A stretch of DNA of 64,000 nt from Bradyrhizobium_A sp052115025 (GCF_052115025.1 NZ_JBFRFW010000026.1:1-64000), one strand, 5' to 3'; positions 33,894 to 42,585 are shown, numbered from the stretch's first letter. The notes: generated by a model not told the origin, from the letters alone. A program made the numbers and translations.

Positions 33894-34955
33894 TCAGCGA
33901 TGGCCGGCCAGCATCGCCGCGATCTGCGGTGCGAAGTAGGTCAGCACGCCGTCGGCGCCGGCGCGCTTGAACGCGGTGAGGCTCTCGAGCATCGCGCGGT
34001 CGCCGTCGATCCAGCCATTGGCGGCGGCGCCGGCGATCATCGCGTATTCGCCGGACACCTGGTAGGCGAAGGTCGGCATGCCGAAGGTGTCCTTCACCCG
34101 CCGCACGATGTCGAGGTAGGGCAGGCCCGGCTTCACCATCACCATGTCGGCGCCCTCGGCGATGTCGAGCTCGACCTCGCGCAGCGCCTCGTCGGAATTG
34201 GCCGGGTCCATCTGGTAGGTGCGCTTGTCGCCGGTCAGCGTCTTCGACGAGCCGATGGCGTCACGGAACGGGCCGTAGAACGCCGAGGCGTACTTGGCGG
34301 CATAGGCCATGATCTGCACGTCGAGCAGCCCGGCATGGTCGAGCGCCTCGCGAATCGCGGCGACGCGGCCGTCCATCATGTCGGAGGGAGCGATGATGTC
34401 GCAGCCGGCCTCGGCCTGCACCAGCGCCTGCTTGACCAGGACCGCCACGGTCTCGTCGTTGAGGATCACGCCGTCGCGCAGCAGGCCGTCATGGCCGTGG
34501 CTGGTGAACGGATCGAGCGCGACGTCGCAGAGCACGCCGATGTCGGGGAATGCCGTCTTGATGGCGCGGGTGGCGCGGCACACCAGGTTGTCGGCGTTGA
34601 GCGCCTCGCTGCCGGTGTCGTCGCGCAGCGACGGGTCGGTGAACGGAAACAGGGCGATGCAGGGGATACCGAGCTTGGCGGCGCGTTCGGCATCGCGCAC
34701 CACCTGGTCGACGCTGAGGCGGTCGACACCCGGCATCGAGGCCACCGGCTGGCGCTTGTTGTCGCCGTCGATGACGAACATCGGCCAGATCAGGTCGTCG
34801 GTGGTGACCACGTTCTCCCGCACCATGCGGCGAGCCCATTCGGCCTTGCGGTTGCGGCGCGGCCGGATCGTGAGGTCGAGCGACGGTGCGGCGGTGCCCG
34901 TCTCCCGGCGCGCTTCGCCGCGCATCTCGATGGGCCGTCCGAACTTGATCGCCAT
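33894..34955 (-). CDS. hemB: Porphobilinogen synthase (5-aminolevulinate dehydratase)
   Basis: A 353-residue TIM-barrel enzyme joining two 5-aminolevulinates for haem, chlorophyll and cobalamin. Schiff-base lysines lie in MAYAAKYASAFYGPFRDA and DMVMVKPGLPYLDI. The metal-site region reads LCDVALDPFTSHGHDG, with Asp instead of the triple cysteine of Zn enzymes, matching the Mg-dependent form known from Bradyrhizobium. AGGGAG precedes the ATG at 34955. It leads the leftward hemB-RDD-bpt group. Confidence 0.95.
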   Translation of the reverse strand: MAIKFGRPIEMRGEARRETGTAAPSLDLTIRPRRNRKAEWARRMVRENVVTTDDLIWPMFVIDGDNKRQPVASMPGVDRLSVDQVVRDAERAAKLGIPCIALFPFTDPSLRDDTGSEALNADNLVCRATRAIKTAFPDIGVLCDVALDPFTSHGHDGLLRDGVILNDETVAVLVKQALVQAEAGCDIIAPSDMMDGRVAAIREALDHAGLLDVQIMAYAAKYASAFYGPFRDAIGSSKTLTGDKRTYQMDPANSDEALREVELDIAEGADMVMVKPGLPYLDIVRRVKDTFGMPTFAYQVSGEYAMIAGAAANGWIDGDRAMLESLTAFKRAGADGVLTYFAPQIAAMLAGHR

Positions 34956-35198
34956 GATCTGGTCTCCCTTGAACTTTTGCAGACTTAGCATCCCGCGCCG
35001 CGGCCGTCACCGCATTCGCCGGGCGGGCCGTGGCGAGACGGGCGGGCCGCCGAATCCCGTTGATGGGGGTTCCAGGCCCCGCATGGGGAATTCCTGAACC
35101 GGTCTTCAGTTGATATAGATGGGCCGATGGTCGCTCCCATGGACATATTGTCCATGGGGCCGATGCGGCCGGCAATGCGAGACGCTAATAGCAAGTCA

Positions 35199-35675
35199 AT
35201 GGCAAGCCTGATGAGCGATCCGACCGGCCAAGATCGCGCCACGCGCGACGCGACGCCGATGATGTCAGCCATCACGGCGGGCGTCAGCGAATCCGGCGAT
35301 GGCGCCTGGACGCGGCGGCTGGTGATCTTCCTGCGCGTCATGGCGGTGCTCGCCATCGCCAAGGGCCTCTACCACTGGGCGCAGGTCACTGGCTTCGTCG
35401 GCGGCGAGGACGAGGCGTTCGAGAACCAGACGCTGCCGTGGCAGACGGCCACCATCTATTTTGCCGTCATCGAGCTCGTGGCCGCGGTCGGGCTGTGGCT
35501 GGCGACGCCGTGGGGCGCGGTGGTGTGGCTGACCTCGGTGGTGTCGATGGCGGTGATCGAGCTGATGTTTCAGAACATCTATGGCGGCAGCATTGCGATC
35601 GTCGTCGTCGAGGGCGTGCTGCTGCTCGGCTATCTCGCGCTCGCCTGGATGGCCGCGATGGAGCGGCCGCCATAG
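35199..35675 (+). CDS. DUF6163-like membrane protein
   Basis: A protein of 158 residues from the ATG at 35199; 35211 and 35127 are alternative starts, none with a good ribosome binding site. After a hydrophilic start it has four membrane segments (RRLVIFLRVMAVLAIAKGLY, TATIYFAVIELVAAVGLWLA, GAVVWLTSVVSMAVIELMF, AIVVVEGVLLLGYLALAWM) with the loop HWAQVTGFVGGEDEAFENQT. The family is restricted to Rhizobiales and uncharacterised. Divergent from hemB. Confidence 0.75.
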   Translation: MASLMSDPTGQDRATRDATPMMSAITAGVSESGDGAWTRRLVIFLRVMAVLAIAKGLYHWAQVTGFVGGEDEAFENQTLPWQTATIYFAVIELVAAVGLWLATPWGAVVWLTSVVSMAVIELMFQNIYGGSIAIVVVEGVLLLGYLALAWMAAMERPP

Positions 35676-36151
35676 CCCGCAGGCGAGGGCGCTGCCATTT
35701 TCGCAGCGCGTCGCGTTGTTTTGGAGGGCTGTCTCGAAATGACACTGAACGCGCTGCGGCGCACAGTATTTTCATCACGTCGTTGATCGCAGGCCGTTGA
35801 CGGCCGGACGTCGCCGAACCGGTTCATTTAAAATCCCATCGACCTATAGTTATCGATCGTTGAACGGGTCTGGGGACAGGTCTTACCGCAATCTTTCGAA
35901 TTTGAACGGTCCTGTTCCGGAACGCGACAGCGCGCGCGACGAAGCGTGAACAGGGCCTCCATTTGCTCAATCAATCATTACAAAACGCCCTGATTTTGCT
36001 GGCTTAATCGACGATTCACTCTCTCAAATTCATGATCTCTTTATGGTGTTGTTTAAGCTGATCTTCAAAAGCGACCCTTACGTTGGCGCTATCAGACGAG
36101 ACAAAAGTTTCGTCGAATAAGTCGATAAAAACGACGACAGGGGAAAGTGTC
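35676..36151. other. ldtR upstream region with inverted repeats
   Basis: 476 bases without a supported gene. It holds a 7-bp inverted repeat, CCTGTTC (35911-35917) and GAACAGG (35948-35954), and nearer ldtR GACGAGAC (36095-36102) and GTTTCGTC (36107-36114), with only one mismatch around AAAA. The second, 38 bases before the ldtR ATG, is a candidate operator for autoregulation. The stretch 35990-36060 is AT-rich and may hold the promoter. Confidence 0.5.
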
Positions 36152-36667
36152 ATGATCAAAGCCGTAGCGACGGCGGTCGAGCCCGTTGAACGCGATGCCG
36201 GCAAGCCGGCCATCCAGTCGCTCTACCTCGAAGCCCTGACTCTGGTGGAGCGGCTGCATCGCCGCCTGCTCGACGTCATCAAGGACGAGTTCGATCGCCG
36301 TGGCCGCTCCGACATCAACTCGGTGCAGGCGCTGCTGCTCTACAACATCGGCGACAAGGAGCTGACCGCCGGCGAGCTGCGCACCCGCGGCTACTATCTC
36401 GGCTCCAACGTGTCGTACAATCTCAAGAAACTCGTCGAGATGGGCTTCCTCGATCACCAGCGTTCGCGCGTCGATCGCCGTTCGGTCCGCATCCGCCTCA
36501 CGGCGCAGGGCCAGGAGATCCGCCGCATCGTCGAGGCGCTGTACCAGAAGCACGTCAAGACCGTGGAGCTGGTCGGCGGCATCTCGAACGAGGAGTTCGC
36601 GGGCCTCAACAAGTCGCTGCACCGCCTCGAGCGGTTCTGGACCGACCAGATCCTGTATCGTCTCTGA
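36152..36667 (+). CDS. ldtR: MarR-family regulator LdtR
   Basis: A 171-residue winged-helix regulator. In Liberibacter and Sinorhizobium, LdtR controls an L,D-transpeptidase gene and osmotic stress tolerance. Here the DNA-binding core is INSVQALLLYNIGDKELTAG, ELRTRGYYLGSNVSYNLKKL and GFLDHQRSRVDRRSVRIRLT; flanking helices form the dimer. The protein ends LNKSLHRLERFWTDQILYRL. The ATG at 36152 follows AGGGGAAA; the frame is open upstream to 36083. It ends in a strong terminator. A decayed copy of its 3' end lies at 39800-40020. Confidence 0.88.
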   Translation: MIKAVATAVEPVERDAGKPAIQSLYLEALTLVERLHRRLLDVIKDEFDRRGRSDINSVQALLLYNIGDKELTAGELRTRGYYLGSNVSYNLKKLVEMGFLDHQRSRVDRRSVRIRLTAQGQEIRRIVEALYQKHVKTVELVGGISNEEFAGLNKSLHRLERFWTDQILYRL

Positions 36668-36750
36668 GCGCAGGTTGTCTTCCGACAGATCGGGCACGGC
36701 GGCATCAGACCGCCGGCCCCACACAACAACAACAATTTCCCCTTCTTGCG

Positions 36751-36783
36751 CGCCGATCCGGTTCTCCGGGTCGGCGTTTTTTT
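36751..36783 (+). terminator. Rho-independent terminator of ldtR
   Basis: An 11-bp stem, CGCCGATCCGG (36751-36761) and CCGGGTCGGCG (36766-36776), has one G-T pair and loop TTCT, followed by seven T residues. A degraded copy is found at about 39989-40020. Confidence 0.9.
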
Positions 36784-36926
36784 GCGCGTGCCGGCGAGGC
36801 GGCGCCGCGTGATCCGAACAGCGGTCGTCCTTGTGGTGCCCGCCGCTCTTTTCAGATCTGAACCGGCTGGGTTAACATGACAGCTTACCGTCAAGTCCGT
36901 CTCTATCTGCCTGCTTTGAGCCCGCG

Positions 36927-37874
36927 ATGAATCTGAGACAGTTGGCCTACTTCCGCGCGGTGGTCGAACACCAGTCGTTGGCCGCGGCGGCCGACGTCTT
37001 GCGGGTCGCACAACCCAATCTGAGCATGGCGATCAAGCAGCTCGAGACGGAGTGGGGCATCTCGCTGTTCGAGCGCGCCGGGCGCGGCCTCACCGTGACC
37101 GAAACCGGCAGGGCGCTCTACGAGCGGGCAGCCGAGCTCCTCAGCGGCGCATCGGCGCTCGATCAGGAAATGCGGGCGATCGGGCGAGGCTTTACCGCGC
37201 GCTTGCGGGTCGGCTTCACGCAGGTGTCGATCGAGATCATCACGGAAATGGTGGCCCGGATCCGCGAGGAAGGCGTCGCCGTCAGCTTTTCGCTCCAGCA
37301 GGGCGAGCCGCAGCTGCTGGAGATGATGGTCGAGGCACGGCAACTGGATTTCGCTGTCACCCACATGCCGGTGGCGAATTCCGGGCTCGGCGTCGAGGCA
37401 TTGGCGCCGTTGTCGATCGTCCTGCTGTGCCGCGAAGGCGACGACCGCTGGCGGACGGGCGACGAGATCACGCCCGCCGCGCTTGCCGATGTGCCGCTTG
37501 TCCTGCTGCGCCGGCGATCGGGGGGCGGCATCTATGAGCGGATCATGGAGGCTTTCACCGCCGCCGGCGTGTCCTGTTCTGTCGTCGCCGATTCGACCGA
37601 TATCTCGGCGATCTACACCTTGGTCGAGCGCCATGTCGGGCTTGGACTGCTGCCGGTTCATGCCATGCACAAGCCGCGTCCGGGATTTGCGATGCATGCG
37701 GTGGCTCTGCTCCCCACACCGGAGCGGCTGGCGCTGATCTATCCGCGTGGCCGCCGCCAGCTTCCCGCGATGCAGCGGGCGATGGATCTGTGTCGCGCAA
37801 TTCTCCGGTCTGGGGAGATCGTCGAGCCGGGATCTGCGCCACGCTCCTGCGGCGCAGATCTGACCATGCCCTGA
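36927..37874 (+). CDS. LysR-family transcriptional regulator
   Basis: A 315-residue regulator. The N-terminal helix-turn-helix is MNLRQLAYFRAVVEHQSLAA, AADVLRVAQPNLSMAIKQLE and LFERAGRGLTVTETG; the rest (~residues 90-295) is a periplasmic-binding-like effector domain (RLRVGFTQVSIEIITEMVAR). The regulator type is closest to aromatic/carboxylate-responsive members but the effector is not predictable. It converges on the secreted-hydrolase gene at 38646, so that gene is not an obvious divergent target. Confidence 0.88.
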   Translation: MNLRQLAYFRAVVEHQSLAAAADVLRVAQPNLSMAIKQLETEWGISLFERAGRGLTVTETGRALYERAAELLSGASALDQEMRAIGRGFTARLRVGFTQVSIEIITEMVARIREEGVAVSFSLQQGEPQLLEMMVEARQLDFAVTHMPVANSGLGVEALAPLSIVLLCREGDDRWRTGDEITPAALADVPLVLLRRRSGGGIYERIMEAFTAAGVSCSVVADSTDISAIYTLVERHVGLGLLPVHAMHKPRPGFAMHAVALLPTPERLALIYPRGRRQLPAMQRAMDLCRAILRSGEIVEPGSAPRSCGADLTMP

Positions 37875-37893
37875 TCGACGACCTCGCATTCCT

Positions 37894-38646
37894 CTACTTC
37901 GCGTCCTTGGCGGCCTGCTCGATCAGCTTGGCGACCGCGTGAGGCTGCGACATGTAGATGGAGTGGCTGCCCTTCACCTCGATCGTCGTGCTGCCGGCGC
38001 GCTTGGCCATGAAGCGTTCCAGGTCGGGATTGATCATGCGGTCTTCGGTCGCGACCGCGTACCAGCTCGGCTTGTTGTGCCAGGCGGCGTTGGTGATCGG
38101 GGTGCCGAACCCCGTGACGCTGATCGGCACCTGGGAAATCGCCATGAAGCGGGCTTCCTTTGCGGGGAGGTCTGCCGCGAAATCGGCGTGGAATGCCTTC
38201 GGGTCGACGATCACATAGCCTTCGCCAGCGGGGATCGCGCTGTTCGCCGCCGGCGGCATTTGCTTGAGCAGGCCGCCGAGCGCCTCCCCCGTGTCGGGCT
38301 GGAAGGCTGCGATGTAGACCAGACCGCGCACCTGCGGCTCGTTGCCGGCCTGGGTGATGACCGCACCGCCGTAGCTGTGGCCGACCAGGATCAACGGCGC
38401 GTTGACGCGCTCGATGATGCGCTTGGTGGCGGCGGCATCGTCGGCCAGCGAGGTTTCCGGCTCCTGCACGATCGAAACCGAATATCCATCGTGCTCGAGG
38501 ATGTCGGCGACCGCGCGCCAGCCCGAGCCGTCGGCGAACGCGCCGTGGACCAGGACGACATTCTTGATCGGTTCGGCTGACACCGCCGCAGACATGCCCA
38601 GGGCGAGCGCGGCAACGGCAACGGATGCAGTGAGGAGACGTTTCAT
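37894..38646 (-). CDS. Secreted alpha/beta hydrolase
   Basis: A 250-residue hydrolase with a Sec signal (MKRLLTASVAVAALALGMSA, cleaved near VSAEP), so probably periplasmic. VVLVHGAFADGSGWRAVADI is the oxyanion segment, LVGHSYGGAVI holds the nucleophile serine (~residue 94), and a late VKGSHSIYMSQP histidine completes the triad. It resembles the EstC-type or hydroxynitrile-lyase-like group. The substrate is unknown. Tail-to-tail with the LysR gene. Confidence 0.87.
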   Translation of the reverse strand: MKRLLTASVAVAALALGMSAAVSAEPIKNVVLVHGAFADGSGWRAVADILEHDGYSVSIVQEPETSLADDAAATKRIIERVNAPLILVGHSYGGAVITQAGNEPQVRGLVYIAAFQPDTGEALGGLLKQMPPAANSAIPAGEGYVIVDPKAFHADFAADLPAKEARFMAISQVPISVTGFGTPITNAAWHNKPSWYAVATEDRMINPDLERFMAKRAGSTTIEVKGSHSIYMSQPHAVAKLIEQAAKDAK

Positions 38647-38768
38647 GGCTGTTTCCTTATCTGGCTTTGCTGCCAGGCTGTGCTGACAAGGCAGCTGGTT
38701 GGGACAAAGCTCCGCCGGCCGCTCCGAACGGAGCTGCTGAAGCGAGCGGTGAAGCGGGAGAGGTGCCG

Positions 38769-39038
38769 CTAGGGAGGAAAAGCTCCTTCTGGCGGCGCGG
38801 TTTCCCCATCATCGCGGATGGGAAAGGTTGCGAACAAAGCGCGAAGAGTTGCGTCTGCTCGGTGAAGGTTGTCGCCTCCGACCGCCACCTCGCCGAGGAG
38901 CGTCAGCTCGGGCCAGCTGTGCAGCGCTGCCGAAATGATCCGGATGGCGCCGTTGTGATCAGCGGGGGCCCGGTCCGTGAGGGGGGCCCGGACGGCCTCG
39001 ATGCGCGAGGAGTTGAGGTGGGAGGAGGTGTTTTTCAT
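38769..39038 (-). CDS. Doubtful small open frame
   Basis: A possible 89-residue protein (MKNTSSHLNSSRIEAVRAPL...). It resembles nothing I know, has no convincing ribosome binding site, and lies in the low-complexity 38647-39221 gap. It is kept only because an AT-rich element with repeats lies just upstream on its promoter side. It may be a gene remnant. Confidence 0.2.
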   Translation of the reverse strand: MKNTSSHLNSSRIEAVRAPLTDRAPADHNGAIRIISAALHSWPELTLLGEVAVGGDNLHRADATLRALFATFPIRDDGETAPPEGAFPP

Positions 39039-39048
39039 GACCCGTACG

Positions 39049-39097
39049 ATGATGCATAATTCATTATCGGGCCAATACATCATGCATTATAATTCAT
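39049..39097. promoter_or_regulatory. AT-rich repeat element, candidate operator
   Basis: In a GC-rich surrounding, ATGCATAATTCAT (39052-39064) recurs as ATGCATTATAATTCAT (39082-39097), and ATGATGCAT (39049-39057) is complementary to ATGCATCAT-type sequence on the right. Repeats of this spacing are usual for MarR- or HxlR-type sites. No regulator can be assigned. Confidence 0.4.
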
Positions 39098-39221
39098 ATG
39101 AAAATCATAATAGTTGCACGCGAAGCTAATCAGGGTCGGCAGGCCGAAACGCTCCGGTCGTTGAGAGGCGGAAGGCGCGGGGACACCGCAAGCCGAGCGC
39201 GGCTTTGTTCGTCAGACCGGA

Positions 39222-39650
39222 TCAGGCCGGGGCGGCGGCGACATAGGGAATGCTGGAGATGACAACGGCGAGCTGAACGGCGTTGCCGAGCATGCCGCCC
39301 CAGTGCAGCTGACGCAGCCGGCGCGGGGCATCGGCGTCACCGGCCTCGCGGTCACGAAGGCCAGCATCCATCTGGCGCAGGAACCAGCGGCGCGATGCGA
39401 TCGTCAAGGCTGCGATCAGGCTGATGCCGACGGTGAGGGCGAGACGGCCATCCAGCGCAACGACAATGGTCGCGAGGACTGCGGCGACGCTCAGTGTCAG
39501 GAAATAGCCGTTGAACATCGCGCGGAGCAGCAGGCCGACGGGCTGGATATCCAGCTTCACCAGCAAAAACGCCGGCGCCGCGAGCAGGAGGTAGCCCATC
39601 GGAAACAGCAAAATGACAGCGGCGAACAGCACGACCGAATCCGGCATCAT
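39222..39650 (-). CDS. Small membrane protein of unknown function
   Basis: A 142-residue protein with four hydrophobic segments (VVLFAAVILLFPMGYLLLAA, LLLRAMFNGYFLTLSVAAVL, LALTVGISLIAALTIA, MLGNAVQLAVVISSIPYVAA) and a charged loop (RQMDAGLRDREAGDADAPRR). The start is the first of two adjacent ATGs at 39650, with AAGGGTGG upstream. I do not recognise the family. It lies in the accessory-looking stretch between ldtR and glyA. Confidence 0.65.
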   Translation of the reverse strand: MMPDSVVLFAAVILLFPMGYLLLAAPAFLLVKLDIQPVGLLLRAMFNGYFLTLSVAAVLATIVVALDGRLALTVGISLIAALTIASRRWFLRQMDAGLRDREAGDADAPRRLRQLHWGGMLGNAVQLAVVISSIPYVAAAPA

Positions 39651-39799
39651 GTTCCACCCTTGATTTTGCCAGCCGGAACGGAGCGTCCGGTGGTGTTTTT
39701 TGCGAGTGTCTACCGGAGATATGTTCGGCGCTATTGGGCTTTGGTCGGACGTCGTTGGGGCCGCTGCGCTGCACAACATATCGCTTGCAATACTTGTGA

Positions 39800-40020
39800 T
39801 GACTTCCAAGACGAGCGGAGCTGTTGACCGCATCTCGAACGGTCTCAACAAGTTGCTGCACCGGCTCGAGCGGTTCTGGACCCACCAGATCCTGTATCGC
39901 GCTCTGAGCGCAGGTTTTCCTTTCAACAGATCGGGCACGGCGGCGACAGACCGCCGGCCCCAAGCAACAACAATTTCCGCTTCTCTCACGCCGATCCGGT
40001 TCTCCGGTGCAGCTTTTTTT
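39800..40020 (+). pseudogene. Decayed copy of the ldtR 3' end, trailer and terminator
   Basis: From ~39809 the sequence tracks ldtR from ~36560 to 36783. After CATCTCGAAC (39831-39840) 12 bases of ldtR are missing; then ISNGLNKLLHRLERFWTHQI parallels ISNEEFAGLNKSLHRLERFW. One extra base before the stop (TATCGCGCTCTGAG against TATCGTCTCTGAG) shifts the frame. The homology continues beyond the gene through AGATCGGGCACGGCGGC, AGACCGCCGGCCCC, a CAACAACAATTTCC run and a damaged terminator hairpin to the T-run ending at 40020. The 5' two-thirds of the gene is absent. Same orientation as ldtR, 3.2 kb away. Confidence 0.85.
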
Positions 40021-40062
40021 GAGTGCAGCGGAAAGGTGAAAAATGCCGTTTGATCTTGACGA

Positions 40063-40347
40063 TCATCTCCGAGGCCAAGGAACGACTGGATCACCGCCGC
40101 TGAAGACGGTTTCATCATGCGTCGCTGCAAATGCTGCTTGAGAAAGCGAAAGATAAGTCGTGTAGATCTGATCTGGTCCGACATTCGTAAAGAAGTGTGC
40201 GATGGCGCTGACCTGTGCGCGATTGTTGCCGCCGAAAATATAGAAATCACCCACGTTGAAGGGATAAGGGGCAGGCATCGGGATTGGCTGCGCGATTGTC
40301 TTTCCACTTGCGGAATCGATTAATTGAAATTGATATTTTGCGACCAT
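40063..40347 (-). CDS. Small orphan protein
   Basis: A 94-residue soluble protein (MVAKYQFQLIDSASGKTIAQ, then PIPMPAPYPFNVGDFYIFGG). It has a strong ribosome binding site (GAGGAG 6 bases before the ATG at 40347), which supports it being real. No known domain is visible; its codon use and GC content are lower than in neighbours, suggesting acquisition. It is located between the ldtR remnant and the DCC gene. Its function is unknown. Confidence 0.6.
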   Translation of the reverse strand: MVAKYQFQLIDSASGKTIAQPIPMPAPYPFNVGDFYIFGGNNRAQVSAIAHFFTNVGPDQIYTTYLSLSQAAFAATHDETVFSGGDPVVPWPRR

Positions 40348-40606
40348 GATTTTCTCCTCGCTAATGGTGTGTTCTCGCGCCGAAGGATGAGGTCGGACAC
40401 TGAACTCCTTGAGCGTAGCGAATGTCTGGAATGGCAGAAAGGACGATATCCGCGCCTGGCGTATCGCAACGGCTATCGCACCAGAATGTTTCTGATGCGA
40501 TTTCGAGCTTGCGATGGTTGGCAAGAGACTTCGGTTTCGCGGCGCTCATCCCGGTCGTATTCTCTGACTTGATCGACGAAGGCCGGGCTTTAATGTTCAG
40601 CCCATC

Positions 40607-40993
40607 ATGACCGCCCCACTCCCCAAACTCACCGTCTGGTACAACACTCGCTGCCCGGTCTGTAACGCCGGCATCGATTGGCAGCGCAACCGTCTCGTGC
40701 AGGCAGCGCGGGCAGGGGCGATTGAATTCCGTGACATCAATCTCGAACCGGATGCGCTGGTGCGGTTCGGCGCCAATGTCGAGGACATCCGCCGCCGGCT
40801 GCATGGGGTGGACGCCGACGGGCGCCTTTACGTCGGGGCGGACTGTGCGGCGGCGATCTGGCTGCGCACACCGGGGGACGCGTGGCTCGGGCGGCTCGCC
40901 GGCCTGCCGGTGGTCGGGTCGCTGGCGCGGTTCGGCTACGACCGCTTCGCGGACATCCTCTATGCCTGGAACCGGCGCAAGGGGCACTGGTAG
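40607..40993 (+). CDS. DCC-family (DUF393) thioredoxin-like protein
   Basis: A 128-residue protein with the family-naming motif near its N-terminus: LTVWYNTRCPVCNAGIDWQR (CxxC at ~16-19). EFRDINLEPDAL and RLHGVDADGRLYVGADCAAA are the other family segments, and the C-terminus ends YAWNRRKGHW. DCC proteins are predicted thiol-disulphide oxidoreductases. It precedes glyA on the same strand but is 278 bases away, so probably not in its operon. Confidence 0.85.
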   Translation: MTAPLPKLTVWYNTRCPVCNAGIDWQRNRLVQAARAGAIEFRDINLEPDALVRFGANVEDIRRRLHGVDADGRLYVGADCAAAIWLRTPGDAWLGRLAGLPVVGSLARFGYDRFADILYAWNRRKGHW

Positions 40994-41271
40994 AGGGCGC
41001 CGGTGAGGCTGCCGGCGGGTGCATCGGACCGGGGCGGGCGCGGGCAAGCCGCGGATGAACAGCCAAGCGCGTTCCAACCGCGCTTCGGCCGGTCCCGGGC
41101 CGCTCCGGGATCGGTCCCGGACCGCCATATGTGGTATAAATAGCTGTTCTGCGGCACTGGAACTTGGCCGCCCGGCGACGATGTGCTAAGCCCCGAGCGC
41201 TGTTTCCGACCACCCCTCGTGACCGTTCGCGCCCGCACCGACAGGCCGCGGCGGTGGAGACTTTTCCGCCT

Positions 41272-42573
41272 ATGAGCTCGTCTGCCAAGCCTGCCACCCC
41301 CACCGACTCGTTCTTCAATGCGACCCTCGCCGAGGCCGATCCGGAAATCGCCGCCGCCATCAAGGGCGAGCTCGGTCGTCAGCAGCACGAGATCGAGCTG
41401 ATCGCATCGGAAAACATCGTCAGCCGCGCCGTGCTCGAGGCGCAGGGCTCGGTGATGACCAACAAGTATGCGGAAGGCTATCCGGGCGCGCGCTACTATG
41501 GCGGCTGCGAGTTCGTCGACATCGCCGAGAACCTCGCCATCGAGCGTGCCAAGAAGCTGTTCGGCGCGGGCTTCGCCAACGTGCAGCCGAACTCCGGCAG
41601 CCAGATGAACCAGGCTGTGTTCCTGGCGCTGCTGCAGCCGGGCGACACCTTCATGGGCCTCGACCTCGCCGCCGGCGGCCACCTGACCCACGGCTCGCCC
41701 GTCAACATGTCGGGCCGCTGGTTCAAGGCCGCGCACTACACCGTGCGCCGCGAGGACCAGATCATCGATATGGACGCGGTCGCCAAGCAGGCCGAAGAGG
41801 TCAAGCCGAAGCTGATCATCGCCGGCGGCTCGGCCTATTCGCGGTCCTGGGACTTCAAGCGCTTCCGTGAGATCGCCGACAGCGTCGGAGCCTACCTGCT
41901 GGTGGACATGGCGCACTTCGCCGGCCTCGTCGCCGGTGGTGTGCATGCCTCGCCCGTGCCCTATGCCCACGTCACCACCACCACCACCCACAAGTCGCTG
42001 CGCGGCCCGCGTGGCGGCCTGATCCTGAGCAACGACGAGGCCATCGCCAAGAAGCTCAACTCGGCGATCTTCCCGGGGCTGCAGGGCGGCCCGCTGATGC
42101 ATGTCATCGCGGCGAAGGCGGTGGCGCTGGCCGAAGCGCTGCGGCCGGAGTTCAAGGTCTATGCGAAGAACGTCGTGGAGAACGCCAGGGCGCTGGCGGA
42201 GACGCTGCGCGCCAACGGCTTCGACATTGTCTCGGGCGGCACCGACAACCACCTGATGCTGGTGGACCTGCGGCCCAAGGGCCTCAAGGGCAACATCTCC
42301 GAGAAGGCCTTGGTGCGCTCGGCCATCACCTGCAACAAGAACGGCGTGCCGTTCGATCCGGAGAAGCCGTTCGTCACCTCGGGCATCCGTTTGGGCACCC
42401 CGGCGGCGACCACCCGCGGCTTCGGCGTCGCCGAATTCAAGCAGGTCGGCGCGATGATCTCCGAGGTGCTCAACGCGGTCGCGCAGTCGGGCGACGGCCA
42501 GGCGCCGCTGGTCGAGGCGGCGATCAAGGAGCGGGTGCGCCAGCTCACCGATCGCTTCCCGATCTACAGTTAA
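41272..42573 (+). CDS. glyA: Serine hydroxymethyltransferase
   Basis: A 433-residue PLP enzyme interconverting serine and glycine with tetrahydrofolate, the main source of one-carbon units. The PLP lysine is in VTTTTTHKSLRGPRGGLIL (~residue 243). HEIELIASENIVS, NKYAEGYPGARYYGGCEFVD and VNIxGxx-type SGRWFKAAHYTV segments are all standard. The start at 41272 (MSSSAKPATPTD) is where conservation-like sequence begins; no good ribosome binding site. The leader 40994-41271 has GC-rich complementary stretches (CCGGGCCGCTCCGGG region) and an AT-rich patch at 41128-41146, likely the promoter. nrdR follows after 12 bases. Confidence 0.96.
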   Translation: MSSSAKPATPTDSFFNATLAEADPEIAAAIKGELGRQQHEIELIASENIVSRAVLEAQGSVMTNKYAEGYPGARYYGGCEFVDIAENLAIERAKKLFGAGFANVQPNSGSQMNQAVFLALLQPGDTFMGLDLAAGGHLTHGSPVNMSGRWFKAAHYTVRREDQIIDMDAVAKQAEEVKPKLIIAGGSAYSRSWDFKRFREIADSVGAYLLVDMAHFAGLVAGGVHASPVPYAHVTTTTTHKSLRGPRGGLILSNDEAIAKKLNSAIFPGLQGGPLMHVIAAKAVALAEALRPEFKVYAKNVVENARALAETLRANGFDIVSGGTDNHLMLVDLRPKGLKGNISEKALVRSAITCNKNGVPFDPEKPFVTSGIRLGTPAATTRGFGVAEFKQVGAMISEVLNAVAQSGDGQAPLVEAAIKERVRQLTDRFPIYS

Positions 42574-42585
42574 GGGCACGGGCGC

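Noticed and set aside
40994..41271. Possible riboswitch before glyA
   Set aside because: GC-rich complementary stretches exist, but I could not fit them to a known glycine, SAM or THF riboswitch.
40960..42579. 539-codon antisense frame over glyA
   Set aside because: Shadow frame; no ribosome binding site or motif.
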